From the NCBI RefSeq assembly GCF_007859315.1, contig NZ_VOHA01000016.1, positions 62,001-126,000 on the forward strand: DNA of 64,000 nt, in the 5' to 3' direction. This document shows, piece by piece, positions 8,581 through 17,391 of this stretch. The first letter of the stretch is position 1, and each line of letters opens with the position of its first letter. Position numbers and translations under genes: made by a program. The notes under the pieces are model-generated. The model was not told where the DNA came from, searched no databases, and saw nothing but the letters and a program-made list of their open reading frames with translations. Source of the stretch: Reyranella sp. CPCC 100927. Lineage in GTDB: Bacteria; Pseudomonadota; Alphaproteobacteria; Reyranellales; Reyranellaceae.

Positions 8581-8616
8581 TTTTGGACCGCGGGCGCGGA
8601 CGCCCGCGGTCCAAAA
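8581..8616. terminator. Bidirectional hairpin terminator (TTTGGACCGCGGGCG element)
   Basis: A perfect 16-bp stem (TTTTGGACCGCGGGCG and its complement) with a CGGA loop, ending in a run of A on this strand and therefore T on both outgoing transcripts. It lies between the convergent porin and folD genes and shares its stem with the palindrome at 4492-4594. Confidence 0.8.
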
Positions 8617-8620
8617 AAAC

Positions 8621-9517
8621 TCAAATCGCCGCTGGCCCCAACCCCACGCTGCGCCGAGCGGCCTGCAGGGTGTTGTGCAGCAGACAGGCAATGGTCATCG
8701 GGCCGACGCCGCCAGGCACCGGCGTGATGGCGCGCGCTGACATCCGGGCGGCTTCGAATTCGACATCGCCGATCAGCCGCTGCTTGCCGTCGGGCTTGGT
8801 GATGCGCGTAATGCCGACGTCGATCACCGTGGCGCCCGGCTTGATCCAGTCACCCTTGATCATCTCGGCGCGTCCAGCGGCAGCAACGAGGATGTCGGCG
8901 CGCCGGCACAGTGCGGGCAGATCGCGGCTGCGCGAATGGGCGACCGTCACCGTGCAATCCTCGCGCACCAGCAACTGTGCCATCGGCTTGCCGACCAGCA
9001 CCGAACGGCCGACAACCACGGCATCAGCACCGGCGAGCGCGCCCAGCGAATCCTTCAGGAGCATCAGGCAGCCCAGCGGCGTGCAGGCGACCGAGAAATC
9101 GAGCGCACCGCCGGTGGACTGCACCAGCCGGCCGGCATTGGTCGCGCTCAGTCCATCGACGTCCTTGGCCGGATCGATCGCGGCAATGACGCGGCTGGAC
9201 GCGATATGCGACGGCAACGGCAATTGCACCAGGATGCCATGCACCGCCGGATCGGCGTTCAGCCGGGCGACCAGCGCCAGCACATCGGCCTCCGGGACAT
9301 CGCCCGGCAGCTTGTGGTCAAAACCGGCCATCCCGGCTTCGGTGACCTGCCGCGTCTTGCTGCGGACATAGACCTGGCTCGCGGGATCGTCGCCCACCAG
9401 CACCACGGCGAGACCAGGCGTCAGGCCCTTCTCCGCCTTCAGTGTCGCGACCTCGCGCGCCACCCGCTCGCGCAGGCCGGCTGCATAGGCCTTGCCGTCA
9501 ATGATGCTTGCCGTCAT
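8621..9517 (-). CDS. folD: Methylenetetrahydrofolate dehydrogenase / methenyltetrahydrofolate cyclohydrolase FolD
   Basis: A 298-residue bifunctional enzyme interconverting 5,10-methylene-, 5,10-methenyl- and 10-formyl-tetrahydrofolate with NADP. Tyr50 and Lys54 of the YxxxK active-site motif (VYVRSK) are present, as are VQLPLPSHI, the cofactor-binding [11 protein letters not shown] segment and the C-terminal [11 protein letters not shown] signature. The length is typical. It is the last gene of a leftward operon after YggT and DUF167, about 40 bp from the latter. Confidence 0.97.
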   Translation of the reverse strand: MTASIIDGKAYAAGLRERVAREVATLKAEKGLTPGLAVVLVGDDPASQVYVRSKTRQVTEAGMAGFDHKLPGDVPEADVLALVARLNADPAVHGILVQLPLPSHIASSRVIAAIDPAKDVDGLSATNAGRLVQSTGGALDFSVACTPLGCLMLLKDSLGALAGADAVVVGRSVLVGKPMAQLLVREDCTVTVAHSRSRDLPALCRRADILVAAAGRAEMIKGDWIKPGATVIDVGITRITKPDGKQRLIGDVEFEAARMSARAITPVPGGVGPMTIACLLHNTLQAARRSVGLGPAAI

Positions 9518-9556
9518 TCAGACCTCTCCGTGCCGTTGATCCGGCGCCGACATAGA

Positions 9557-9871
9557 TCATGAATGCGACGCGCGCCATGCCTCGATGAGCGCGCCCAGGG
9601 TGTCAGGATCGCCGGCGATGCTCACCAGCTTGCGCCGCGCGGTCGCGCCGTGGACCACCGAAAACGACGCGGCCGGCAATTTCCAGGTTCGCGCCAGCAG
9701 CCCGATCAGTGCCGCGTTGGCCTTGCCGTCTTCGGGTGCCGCCGTGACCGCGACGGCCAGCGCCTCGCCTTCGATATCGGGCACGATGCCCTCGATGGCG
9801 GCGCGGCGCGCCTGCGGCTTCACCTTCAGCCGCAGCCTCAGCCCATCACCGGCGGCCCGATAAAAGCTCAC
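9557..9871 (-). CDS. DUF167 (YggU) family protein
   Basis: A 104-residue protein with the family core: RLRLKVKPQARR at the N-terminus, VAVTAAPEDGKANAALIGLLA in the middle, then the helix-strand end with TARRKLVSIAG. The family is small, cytoplasmic and of unknown function. Its start overlaps the 3' end of the YggT gene by 4 bases (ATGA), so the two are translationally coupled, a neighbourhood seen in many proteobacteria. Confidence 0.92.
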   Translation of the reverse strand: MSFYRAAGDGLRLRLKVKPQARRAAIEGIVPDIEGEALAVAVTAAPEDGKANAALIGLLARTWKLPAASFSVVHGATARRKLVSIAGDPDTLGALIEAWRASHS

Positions 9872-10173
9872 AGCAACGAGATCGGCTGTCCGGTCTCCAA
9901 CGGAAAGAGGATGGCGCGCTGCAGGAAAATGATGATCAGGATCAGCACCAGAGGCGACAGATCGATGCCACCGAAGCTCGGCAGGATCCGCCGGATCGGC
10001 CGCAGCAGCGGCTCGGTGATGCGCGCCAGGAACTCCCAGATCGTGCGCACCACCTGATTCCTGTAGTTCACGACGTTGAAGGCCAGCAGCCAGCTCATGA
10101 TCGCCTGGGCGATCAGCAGGTAGACAAAAAAGGTCAGCAGGAGGTTGAGCACGTAGGCGAGCGACGAAATCAC
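9868..10173 (-). CDS. YggT family membrane protein
   Basis: A 101-residue protein with two hydrophobic segments (about residues 5-30 and 70-90) around a central amphipathic part carrying FLARITEPLLRPIRRILP, the YggT signature. Members are inner-membrane proteins linked by genetics to osmotic tolerance or cell division in other bacteria; the exact role is open. It is first in the operon YggT-DUF167-folD, with about 150 bp separating it from the FHA gene. Confidence 0.92.
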   Translation of the reverse strand: MISSLAYVLNLLLTFFVYLLIAQAIMSWLLAFNVVNYRNQVVRTIWEFLARITEPLLRPIRRILPSFGGIDLSPLVLILIIIFLQRAILFPLETGQPISLL

Positions 10174-10319
10174 CAGGGCTCTCCGAGGGGTGGGAACAGG
10201 GTCAGCGCAGGCATAGCCGAGCCCCGGGGATGCGACAAGACGGGCTCAGCTATCGACTATATGGTCATCCGAAGCATCGTCTGCGACAGCAATGCCGTCG
10301 CGGACGATTCCGGGCGGCC

Positions 10320-11420
10320 TTACGCCCGGGCCAGCGAAAACTCCAGGGCGCCAAAGCGGATCTTCTTCGACTGGGTTACCTCGCGGATGCCGTGGCTGGG
10401 CAGCAGCTGGGCCCCGTCGATGGCCGTGCCACCGGTCGAGCCGAGATCCTCCAGGCCCAGCCGCCCCGGCGCCAGGTGCAGGCGCGCATGCGGATTGCCG
10501 ATCGACGCTTCCGGCACGATCAGGTCACCGCCGCCGCCCTGGCCGCTCACCAGGTAGATGTTCTTGCCCTCGGCCATGGTCAGCACGAAGGGCGTGCCGC
10601 CCGGACCGGGTGTCGACAGCGTCCATCCCGGACCGGACGATGCCGGCGCCGGCGGCGCTGCCGGGGGCGGGGCAGCCGATGGCGCCGGGGGTGGCGCAAC
10701 CGGCGCGCCGGCTTGCGGCATGGATCGGCCGGCGATCACCGTCGCTTCCCCATCGCCGCCACCGGATGGGGTCGGCGGTGCCAACGGCGGCGGCGACACT
10801 GGCGGCTGGCCGTAAGACGGCGGCGGTGCAACCGGCGGCGGGCTGTAGCCGCCGGCACCGCCGGGCTGCGGCGGGTAGCCTGGCGGCTGGCCGTATTGCT
10901 GCGGCGGCGGATAGCCAGGTTGCTGTGGATAGCCCCCTTGTTGGGGCGGATAACCGCCAGGCTGACCCGGCTGTTGCGGGTAGCCCTGCTGCGGATAGCC
11001 CGGCGCCGGCGGGTAGCCACCGGGTTGTGGCGGGTAGCCCGGCTGTTGCGGGTAGCCCGGCGGCGCATAGCCGCCGGGCTGCGGTGGATAGCCGGTGGCC
11101 GGCGGGTAGCCGCCTTGCGGCGGATAGCCCGCGGCGCTCGGCGCAATGCCAGGAATGCCGCCGCCGAAAGGAACCGTCCCACCCTCTTTCGGCCAGCGCA
11201 CGAAGGCGAACGCGTACATCAGTCCCAGTTGCGCGAGCTGGACCAGGAAGCCGACGAACGGGATCAGGCCGAGAATGAACCCGCCGATACCGATCGCCAG
11301 GGCATACCAGCCCGGATAACCCGCCTTCTCGATGATGCGCCAAGTCATCCAGATGCCCAGCGACGTAATGAGCAGCGAGATGATCAGGCCGCCGATGAGG
11401 GCGCCGCCACCGTAGTCCAT
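10320..11420 (-). CDS. Membrane protein with Pro/Tyr/Gly-rich linker and C-terminal FHA domain
   Basis: A 366-residue protein in three parts. (1) Residues 1-80: hydrophobic, two or three membrane segments ([36 protein letters not shown]). (2) Residues ~90-250: a low-complexity linker of repeated [16 protein letters not shown] units, then Pro/Ala. (3) Residues ~260-366: an FHA-like phosphothreonine-binding domain, with [14 protein letters not shown] and [17 protein letters not shown] as its core strands. It starts one base inside the stop of the upstream gene (TAATG). FHA domains read Ser/Thr phosphorylation, but no kinase is in the window. I infer an adaptor at the inner membrane. Confidence 0.75.
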   Translation of the reverse strand: MDYGGGALIGGLIISLLITSLGIWMTWRIIEKAGYPGWYALAIGIGGFILGLIPFVGFLVQLAQLGLMYAFAFVRWPKEGGTVPFGGGIPGIAPSAAGYPPQGGYPPATGYPPQPGGYAPPGYPQQPGYPPQPGGYPPAPGYPQQGYPQQPGQPGGYPPQQGGYPQQPGYPPPQQYGQPPGYPPQPGGAGGYSPPPVAPPPSYGQPPVSPPPLAPPTPSGGGDGEATVIAGRSMPQAGAPVAPPPAPSAAPPPAAPPAPASSGPGWTLSTPGPGGTPFVLTMAEGKNIYLVSGQGGGGDLIVPEASIGNPHARLHLAPGRLGLEDLGSTGGTAIDGAQLLPSHGIREVTQSKKIRFGALEFSLARA

Positions 11421-11686
11421 TATCGGCCTCCCTGGACCTGGCGCAGCAGGTCCTGCACCGTCGAGGTGCGACCCGACTCGCCGGCCGGCCAGCGCGAGAA
11501 GGCAAGGATCGCCATGATCACGAGGGTGCCGAGCCCAAGGATCAGGTTGAGCAGCGTCAGATAGGGCGAAAACCCGGCCCGCTTCAGGATGAACCAGAAG
11601 GGCACAGCCACGATCGCGACGCCGATCAGGTAGAACACGAAAAACAGGGCCCCCAAACTGGCCGCCATACCGCCCATATCTCCCAT
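11420..11686 (-). CDS. Small membrane protein paralogous to the FHA protein's N-terminus
   Basis: An 88-residue protein with two membrane segments (about 12-33 and 41-62), ending in a polar tail ([15 protein letters not shown]). The segment [27 protein letters not shown] followed by AFSRWP resembles the N-terminal membrane part of the next gene ([20 protein letters not shown], then AFVRWP), so the pair probably arose by duplication and may associate in the membrane. The overlap TAATG with the FHA gene implies coupled translation. Function unknown. Confidence 0.7.
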   Translation of the reverse strand: MGDMGGMAASLGALFFVFYLIGVAIVAVPFWFILKRAGFSPYLTLLNLILGLGTLVIMAILAFSRWPAGESGRTSTVQDLLRQVQGGR

Positions 11687-11719
11687 GTCCGACCTCCTGA
11701 ACCCGAGCGCCGAGGGCGC

Positions 11720-12100
11720 TCAGAGGGTTGCAACGGCTTCGATCTCGACCCGTGCATCACGCGGCAGCCGCGCGACCTGCACAGTGCTGCGCGCCGGTGC
11801 CGGATCGGGAAAATAGCCGGCGTAGACGCCGTTCATGGCCTGGAATTCGCCCATGTCGGCGAGAAACACCGTGGTCTTGACGATCTTCCCCAGGTCACTG
11901 CCGGCAGCCTGCAATACCGCCTGCAGGTTGCGGATAACCTGGTGCGTCTGCGCCTCGACCGTATCGCCGGCGAACTGCCCCGTCTTGGGGTCGAGCGCGA
12001 TCTGCCCGGAGCAATACACCATGCCTCCGGCAACGATCGCCTGGGAATACGGACCCAGCGCGGCCGGCGCCGCTTCGGACTGCACTTTTTGTCTGCTCAT
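11720..12100 (-). CDS. ridA: RidA family enamine/imine deaminase
   Basis: A 126-residue protein. ATG 12100 is chosen because GAGGGG lies 6 bases upstream and the family normally begins here; longer in-frame starts add non-homologous residues. Hallmarks: [36 protein letters not shown], and the C-terminal [20 protein letters not shown] with the conserved Arg and Glu that bind the carboxylate and activate water. RidA hydrolyses reactive enamine/imine intermediates from PLP enzymes. Confidence 0.93.
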   Translation of the reverse strand: MSRQKVQSEAAPAALGPYSQAIVAGGMVYCSGQIALDPKTGQFAGDTVEAQTHQVIRNLQAVLQAAGSDLGKIVKTTVFLADMGEFQAMNGVYAGYFPDPAPARSTVQVARLPRDARVEIEAVATL

Positions 12101-12206
12101 GGAACCCCTCGACCGACGGCAGAAACTGACATGAGCCCATGCTCGGAGGCAAGCGCCAGCGCGTGCGGAAGCATGTTTTCTGCGCACGGCTGCGGCCCCG
12201 ACTTCC

Positions 12207-12235
12207 TTGACTTCGGCGGTCCCCGTCACCATTAT
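12207..12235 (+). promoter_or_regulatory. Candidate sigma-70 promoter for tRNA-Ala
   Basis: TTGACT (12207-12212) and CATTAT (12230-12235) are spaced by 17 bases, with the tRNA starting 20 bases downstream of the -10. The -35 matches 5 of 6 and the -10 matches 4 of 6 consensus positions. Confidence 0.45.
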
Positions 12236-12254
12236 CCGCGCCGTTTTCGGGCGG

Positions 12255-12330
12255 GGGGCTGTAGCTCAGCTGGGAGAGCGCCTCGTTCGCAATGAGGAGG
12301 TCAGGGGTTCGATCCCCCTCAGCTCCACCA
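12255..12330 (+). tRNA. tRNA-Ala (anticodon CGC)
   Basis: A 76-nt cloverleaf with encoded CCA. Acceptor GGGGCTG pairs with CAGCTCC and contains the G3:U70 wobble that is the alanine identity element. The D stem is GCTC/GAGC. The anticodon arm CCTCG-TTCGCAA-TGAGG gives CGC at positions 34-36, and the T arm AGGGG-TTCGATC-CCCCT is intact. It reads GCG codons, common in this GC-rich genome. A hairpin terminator follows. Confidence 0.97.
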
Positions 12331-12350
12331 TCCGACCGAAAACAACGACA

Positions 12351-12380
12351 ACGGCGCCCCCAGGGGCGCCGTTTGTCTTT
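12351..12380 (+). terminator. Rho-independent terminator after tRNA-Ala
   Basis: The stem ACGGCGCCCC/GGGGCGCCGT around a very short loop is followed by TTGTCTTT. It lies 20 bases after the tRNA CCA end. Confidence 0.8.
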
Positions 12381-12439
12381 ATGCACCACCAGCTGTTGTG
12401 CCATTGAGCCGCGGCCCCGATCCAACGCAGGATGACGGC

Positions 12440-13102
12440 ATGCGTGTCCGACCACCCACGGCCGAACGGCTTGGCCTCTCTCCCGCCCAGTACAGAACCC
12501 TCAGGGGCCTGCGCACACCGGAGCGGATCCAGGATTTTGTCACGGCGCTGCCGACAAACTTCGAACTGAAGGGCGACACAGCCCTATCCGTGCGCGAAAC
12601 CCTGCGGCAAGGCCATGCCCATTGCCTGGAGGGCGCTTTCGTGGCCGCCTGTGCCTTGTGGCTGGCGGGCGAGCCGCCGCTGCTGATGGATCTGCAGGCC
12701 GACGCCACCGACGACGACCATGTTGTGGCAGTCTTTCGCCGCGGCGGTGCCTGGGGCGCCATTTCGAAGAGCAACCATGTCTGGCTGCGCTGGCGCGACC
12801 CGATCCATCGCTCGCTGCGCGAACTGGCACTGACCTATTTTCACGAGTACGTACTGAAGGACCGCAAGACACTGCGGACCTATTCGCGGCCCTACGACCT
12901 GCGCCGGCTCGCCCCAAACCTATGGGTGGGCCGCGACGACAATTGCTTCGATGTCGCTGAATGGGTCGACGACAGCCGCCACTATCCGCTGATTACAGCG
13001 GCGCAAGCACGCCACCTGCGGCGGCGCGACACCATGGAGGTCAAAGCCGGGCGGCTGCTCGAGTACGCTGCGCCCAATGCGCGCAGCGCCGTGAAATACT
13101 GA
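12440..13102 (+). CDS. Hypothetical protein, transglutaminase-like fold possible
   Basis: A 220-residue cytoplasmic protein. ATG 12440 is preferred to the earlier in-frame ATG 12398, which overlaps the tRNA terminator region; AGGA lies about 7 bases upstream. The segment [20 protein letters not shown], then [11 protein letters not shown] and [14 protein letters not shown], gives Cys, His and Asp residues in the order of the transglutaminase/papain-like fold (helical Cys, then His and Asp on following strands). That assignment is inference; I do not recognise a named family. It ends 6 bp from the convergent secreted protein gene. Confidence 0.7.
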   Translation: MRVRPPTAERLGLSPAQYRTLRGLRTPERIQDFVTALPTNFELKGDTALSVRETLRQGHAHCLEGAFVAACALWLAGEPPLLMDLQADATDDDHVVAVFRRGGAWGAISKSNHVWLRWRDPIHRSLRELALTYFHEYVLKDRKTLRTYSRPYDLRRLAPNLWVGRDDNCFDVAEWVDDSRHYPLITAAQARHLRRRDTMEVKAGRLLEYAAPNARSAVKY

Positions 13103-13108
13103 GACGCG

Positions 13109-13471
13109 TCAGCGGGTCTTGCTCTGCCTGGTCGGTGCCTGCTGCGGCGCGAAGCGCGCCTGGCACTGATGCGTGACCTTGTTCACCCGCTGGACGGCTT
13201 CTGAATTGTTGTTCTTGTTCGCCAAGTCCTTCTCGGCCTGCATCGCGACTTCCAGCGGAACGCTCGCCTGGACCTCCTGCACGATGCAGGTGCAGTAAGG
13301 CGCACAAACACCCTGGCGATCTTTGTACAAGGCGTTGGACTGGCATGAACTCACGCATGAGTTCATCCACTGATTGGCAAACTGCGACGGATAGGGCTGC
13401 TGTGCCTGAACCACGCCTGCGGTGGCGATCGCCAGCGCAAGCGCCATCGGGACTGACCAGACTGACCTCAT
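13109..13471 (-). CDS. Secreted cysteine-containing small protein, unknown
   Basis: A 120-residue protein with AGGAGG 6 bases before the ATG. A signal peptide spans about residues 1-23 (ending VVQAQ). The mature part has Cys residues in NSCVSSCQ and VCAPYCTCIVQEV plus one near the C-terminus (HQCQARF), suggesting disulfides in the periplasm. An Asn-rich stretch (NKNNNSEA) follows. It is convergent with, and 6 bp from, the preceding gene. No family recognised. Confidence 0.7.
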   Translation of the reverse strand: MRSVWSVPMALALAIATAGVVQAQQPYPSQFANQWMNSCVSSCQSNALYKDRQGVCAPYCTCIVQEVQASVPLEVAMQAEKDLANKNNNSEAVQRVNKVTHQCQARFAPQQAPTRQSKTR

Positions 13472-13622
13472 CAGGGTCCTCCTCGGTTGCCAATTCTCGG
13501 CATGGAAACGCTCAGGTTCAATCGTGTCCTGAGTGTGTCAACGCCGGATCCCCGCCCCGCGTTCCCGCCGGATCGCACGTCACGTCCAGAATTATCCCGA
13601 AACGCGGGCGGTGACCGTGTTC

Positions 13623-13641
13623 CATCCTATTACAGGATGGC
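13623..13641 (-). terminator. Hairpin after the histidine kinase gene
   Basis: CCATCCT and AGGATGG form a 7-bp stem with a short loop, 8 bases beyond the kinase stop codon. No U-run follows, so intrinsic termination is only possible. Confidence 0.3.
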
Positions 13642-13648
13642 GTCCGCA

Positions 13649-16333
13649 CTAGTCGTTTCTGCCCGGCAGCAGGATCGTGAAGATGGCTCCGGCGTCGCTG
13701 TTGCGGGCGGCGATCGATCCGCCCATGTCGCGCACGATTCCAAACGCGATGGAAAGTCCCAGGCCCATGCCCTGACCCGGTGTTTTCGTCGTGAAGAACG
13801 GCTCGAACACACGCGACAACGCCTGGGCGTCGATACCGCCGCCGTTATCGGCGATGGCGATCTCCAGGCCGGAGTCGTCTTGCCGGCGCGCCGTGATTTC
13901 AACCCATCGCGAGGGCGGCGGCTGATCGATGTCGATCGATGACGGGTGGCGCGCCAGCAGCGCATCGCGTGCATTGAGCAGCACGTTGACGAAAACCTGC
14001 TCCAGCGACGGCCGATAGCCGAACGCCTCCAGCGGCCCGTCATCGAATGTCTGGCGAACCACGATGCCATCGGCCCGCATGCGGTGGCCGCAGATCACCA
14101 GGGCGCCGGCGACGGCATCACGGATGTCGAAGGCCTCGCCGTCGCCCGACGGACCGCGGCCGAACACCCGCATATGGTCGATGATGCGCGCTGCCCGCAC
14201 GGCCTGGGCCGCGATCCGCTCGGCCCGGGCATGCAGGTAGTCACGTGCGTCCTCGGGCAGATCGGTCCGCTGCAAGCGGTGCTGCAGGTTTTCGGCGGCC
14301 AGGCTGATGGCGTTGAGCGGCTGGTTCAGCTCATGCGCCATGCCGGTGGCCATCTCCCCTAGGGTGACGAGCTTGGACGACTGCAGCAGCCGCAGCTCGG
14401 CCTCGCGACGCTCATGGATGTCGAGCCAGACGCCGATCACCTCGCGGCTGTGCCCCGCCGCCTCCTTCACCAGCGCCAGCTGCTCGTAGACCCAGCGCCA
14501 GCTGCCATCGCCGCAGCGCACGCGCCGCTCGGCCAGCAGCCCGCCGGTCGCGACCAGCACCTGCAACTCCGCCGCACTCAGCGCCGTCGTGGGATCGATG
14601 ATCGCTTCCCACGCCTGGCGCGTGGTGATCGAACCCGGCGGGTGACCGAACTGCTGCTCCAGGGTCTGGTTGTGCGATGCCAACGACCACTGCAGGTCCG
14701 CCGCCAGCCGCAAGGTGAAGAGGACAATGGGCGCCTGGCGGACCAGCCGCTCGGCGCGTTCCTGGCGCGTGCGCGCATCGTGAGTCTGAGCGCGCAGCGC
14801 GGCACCGGCCTCCAGGAACTGGTGCGACATCCGGTCGAGTTCCGTGATGCGGGTCGGCGGCGGTGGCGCGCCGATCTCGGCCATCGACCGCGATACCGAG
14901 TCCGCCACGCCGGTCAACGACCGCGTCAGGCCCCAGCCCAACATCGAGGCGGCAATGCCACCCAGCACGCAGATCGCCGCCCCCGCCAGGAGCGCCCGCA
15001 GACCCTGGTCCAGCGCCTGGGCCTGCAGGGCGACGGGAATCTGGGCCAGCCGCAGGGTCCACGGCAAGGTTGAATCGATTGTTACATCTGCAACAAAAAC
15101 GCGTGACGACCACGGCCGCGCAAAAGAGCCGTTCCCCGCCAATGCACTGCCCGACGTCTGCTGCAGGCCGGGTGTACCGACCGCTTCGAGAGTCTCGCCG
15201 TTGCGGGTACGGACTTCCAGCGCGGTGCCGTGCTCAAGCGGCGTCGAGCGCAGCAGATCACCGATCGCCGTCGACCACACCGTACCGGCAACAAGACCGA
15301 GATATTCGCCGGCGTTGGCGATCGGCACCAGGGTTGTGATGCGGGTCGCGCCACCGCTGGACGATGGTGTCGCCAGAATCACCGGTGCCGTGAACGGGCC
15401 GCGCGGCCAGCCGCGCTGATCGATATCGGTGCCGCCGTTGGCCGGCGGCCAGCGATCGACGACCCGACCGGAGGCCATCACCAACAGCACCTCGGACAGC
15501 TGCCACTGTGCCAACGCATCGGCGTGGGCATTCAACAGCGCCAAACCGGGACGCGGCAGACCACGGTAACCGAGGTACTCCTCCAGGCTGATCTGACCCG
15601 CATGCCGCAGCGTCGTGCGCATGCCGTCCCACCATCCGCGCACGACATTGCCGGTGCGTGCGGCCATGAGCTGGGTGGTCCGTTCGGCTTCCGCGATATA
15701 GCGGCTATGGCTCTGCGCGGCGTCCAGCGCCACGAGCACGACCACCGGGATGATGGTCAGCGGCAGCAGAAAAGCGCGGACGGTTTCCTGCACCGTGAGC
15801 TGGGTGGTGGTGCGCCCGTGGCTGGGCAACAGGCGTTCGGCCAACGCCGCCAGGGCCGCGCAGGCGATGCCGTTGAGGGCGTAGTTGAGCGCTACATAGG
15901 CCGCCACGCGCGGCGGCAGATCGAGCAGGCCGGCAAAGATGCCCCACAGCGCCGGCAACCCGAGCAGCAGCCAGAAAGCGCCGGCCGCCGGCGGCAGGCC
16001 CCACCCCCAGCGCCGCAGCAGCCAGACACCGCCGACCGCGGCGAGGGGAATGGCGGCCAATACCGGCGGGTTGCCGGTCAGGATCCAGCTTGCCGACAGA
16101 CACAACGCGCTCACCAGCGCGAAGCGGTGTCCGTGGACCAGGAAGACGAGATAGACCAGCGACAGGCCGAGCAGGATGCGAAACTCGCCGGCGGACGGCA
16201 CGAACCAGTCGATGAAGGCCGCCAGAAGGCCCGCCGCGATCGCAGCATCGATGGGCGATGCCAGGCGCTTGCGGATCCACCCTTCCCACACGGTGGTTTC
16301 ATGACGCTGTGCAGTCGATGACGATAACGGCAC
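13649..16333 (-). CDS. Membrane sensor histidine kinase with PAS domain
   Basis: An 894-residue kinase (GTG start at 16333). Order: a multi-pass N-terminal region of about five or six membrane helices (residues ~25-185), another membrane helix (~195-215), an extracytoplasmic sensing region (~216-450), a membrane helix (ALLAGAAICVLGGIAASMLG), a HAMP-like linker, a PAS domain (~560-650), HisKA with phospho-acceptor His667 in GMAHELNQP, and HATPase_c with N box NVLLNARDAL, G1 IADNGGGI and G2 GQGMGLGLSI. It autophosphorylates and passes phosphate to the regulator encoded 16 bp upstream. It is the last gene of the leftward TpsB-Sel1-RR-HK run. The unusually large membrane-sensor module suggests a membrane or cell-surface signal (inference). 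Confidence 0.88.
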   Translation of the reverse strand: MPLSSSTAQRHETTVWEGWIRKRLASPIDAAIAAGLLAAFIDWFVPSAGEFRILLGLSLVYLVFLVHGHRFALVSALCLSASWILTGNPPVLAAIPLAAVGGVWLLRRWGWGLPPAAGAFWLLLGLPALWGIFAGLLDLPPRVAAYVALNYALNGIACAALAALAERLLPSHGRTTTQLTVQETVRAFLLPLTIIPVVVLVALDAAQSHSRYIAEAERTTQLMAARTGNVVRGWWDGMRTTLRHAGQISLEEYLGYRGLPRPGLALLNAHADALAQWQLSEVLLVMASGRVVDRWPPANGGTDIDQRGWPRGPFTAPVILATPSSSGGATRITTLVPIANAGEYLGLVAGTVWSTAIGDLLRSTPLEHGTALEVRTRNGETLEAVGTPGLQQTSGSALAGNGSFARPWSSRVFVADVTIDSTLPWTLRLAQIPVALQAQALDQGLRALLAGAAICVLGGIAASMLGWGLTRSLTGVADSVSRSMAEIGAPPPPTRITELDRMSHQFLEAGAALRAQTHDARTRQERAERLVRQAPIVLFTLRLAADLQWSLASHNQTLEQQFGHPPGSITTRQAWEAIIDPTTALSAAELQVLVATGGLLAERRVRCGDGSWRWVYEQLALVKEAAGHSREVIGVWLDIHERREAELRLLQSSKLVTLGEMATGMAHELNQPLNAISLAAENLQHRLQRTDLPEDARDYLHARAERIAAQAVRAARIIDHMRVFGRGPSGDGEAFDIRDAVAGALVICGHRMRADGIVVRQTFDDGPLEAFGYRPSLEQVFVNVLLNARDALLARHPSSIDIDQPPPSRWVEITARRQDDSGLEIAIADNGGGIDAQALSRVFEPFFTTKTPGQGMGLGLSIAFGIVRDMGGSIAARNSDAGAIFTILLPGRND

Positions 16334-16348
16334 GGGATGTCTTCAACG

Positions 16349-17374
16349 CTAAGCGCGGTTCATCTTGGCGCCGTCGCGTTCCACCTGCTCCAGGTAGGCC
16401 GAAAGACGCTCGATGCCACTGTCCGTCAGGCTCACGATCACACGCCGACGATCAACCGGATCGTCCTCGCGCCGCACCAGTCCCGAGGCAATCAATTGCT
16501 CGACCCGCCGCAACGCCGTCGTGGTCGGCAAGCCCGAGACCACGCAGAGGCTGGTGAGATAGGTCTGCTTGTTTTCAATATGCGCCAGCATCAGTTCGAG
16601 CAGCATGTCCCAGCTGGGGTCGAGCAGAACGCTGCTGCGGAAAATCCGCGCACGAACACGGTGCTCGCGCAGCATGGAACGGATCCGGTCGGGTCTCTCC
16701 GGCGGCCGCGCGTCCGATGCCTGCGTCCCCGGCGCGCCTTCGGTCGCCACGGGTTCCACGTTGGCTTCGCCGACCAGCAAGCGATTGAGCGTCGCGTTGA
16801 TGCGCGACAACGTGTTCTGCAGTTCGGAGTAGCGCTTGCGGATGTCGGCTTGCTCGGAGCTCTGTTCGCGCGCGCCCATGCAGCGGTCCATCGCCCGGCG
16901 CACGGTCCCCACGAGGTCGGCACGTGTCACCGGCTTGCTCAGGAAATCGCTGGCGTGCAAACGCAGCGCACGGATCGCCGTATCCATCGTGCCGTGACCC
17001 GTCAGCACGATGATCTGCGGCTTGGCCGCATCGGGCTGCAGTTCGGCCAACAGCCGTTCGATGAGCTGCAGTCCATCCAGTTCAGGCATCCGAACGTCGG
17101 TCACGACCACGCCGATCTCCGGATTGGCGCCGAAGAGCCTGAGCGCTGCCGTGCCGCTGGGCGCGCGCAGAACCGCAAAGCCCTCCTCGCTCAGCGTCGT
17201 GGCCATCTCCTCAAGCAGATCCGCCTCGTCGTCGACGATCAACACGCTGGGCGGTGTCTGCGGCCCCTTGCGCAGATCACCACGGACCGACGGGTACGCT
17301 GGCCGTCGCGGCGCGTTGCCGCCTGCTGTCGCTGTCAGGGCTGGCTCAGTTTCCGGCATGGCCGATGCTTCCAT
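16349..17374 (-). CDS. Response regulator with MarR-like winged-helix output
   Basis: A 341-residue protein. The start is at ATG 17374 or 17359. The receiver domain (about residues 43-170) has the acidic pair DDE in VLIVDDEADL, phospho-acceptor Asp in VVVTDVRMPELDG, Thr in VLTGHG and Lys in FLSKPVT. A helical linker (~180-260) leads to a C-terminal winged helix with LTSLCVVSGLPTTTALRRVE and RRVIVSLTDSGIERL, the recognition helix and wing pattern of MarR-family proteins. Receiver-MarR fusions are uncommon compared with OmpR or NarL types. It lies between the Sel1 gene (18 bp) and the kinase gene (16 bp) and is presumably the cognate regulator. Confidence 0.85.
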   Translation of the reverse strand: MEASAMPETEPALTATAGGNAPRRPAYPSVRGDLRKGPQTPPSVLIVDDEADLLEEMATTLSEEGFAVLRAPSGTAALRLFGANPEIGVVVTDVRMPELDGLQLIERLLAELQPDAAKPQIIVLTGHGTMDTAIRALRLHASDFLSKPVTRADLVGTVRRAMDRCMGAREQSSEQADIRKRYSELQNTLSRINATLNRLLVGEANVEPVATEGAPGTQASDARPPERPDRIRSMLREHRVRARIFRSSVLLDPSWDMLLELMLAHIENKQTYLTSLCVVSGLPTTTALRRVEQLIASGLVRREDDPVDRRRVIVSLTDSGIERLSAYLEQVERDGAKMNRA

Positions 17375-17391
17375 TCTCAGCGTTTCCCGTC

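Noticed and set aside
7525-8691. 388-codon minus-strand frame
   Set aside because: Antisense to the porin gene; arginine-rich composition without domains.
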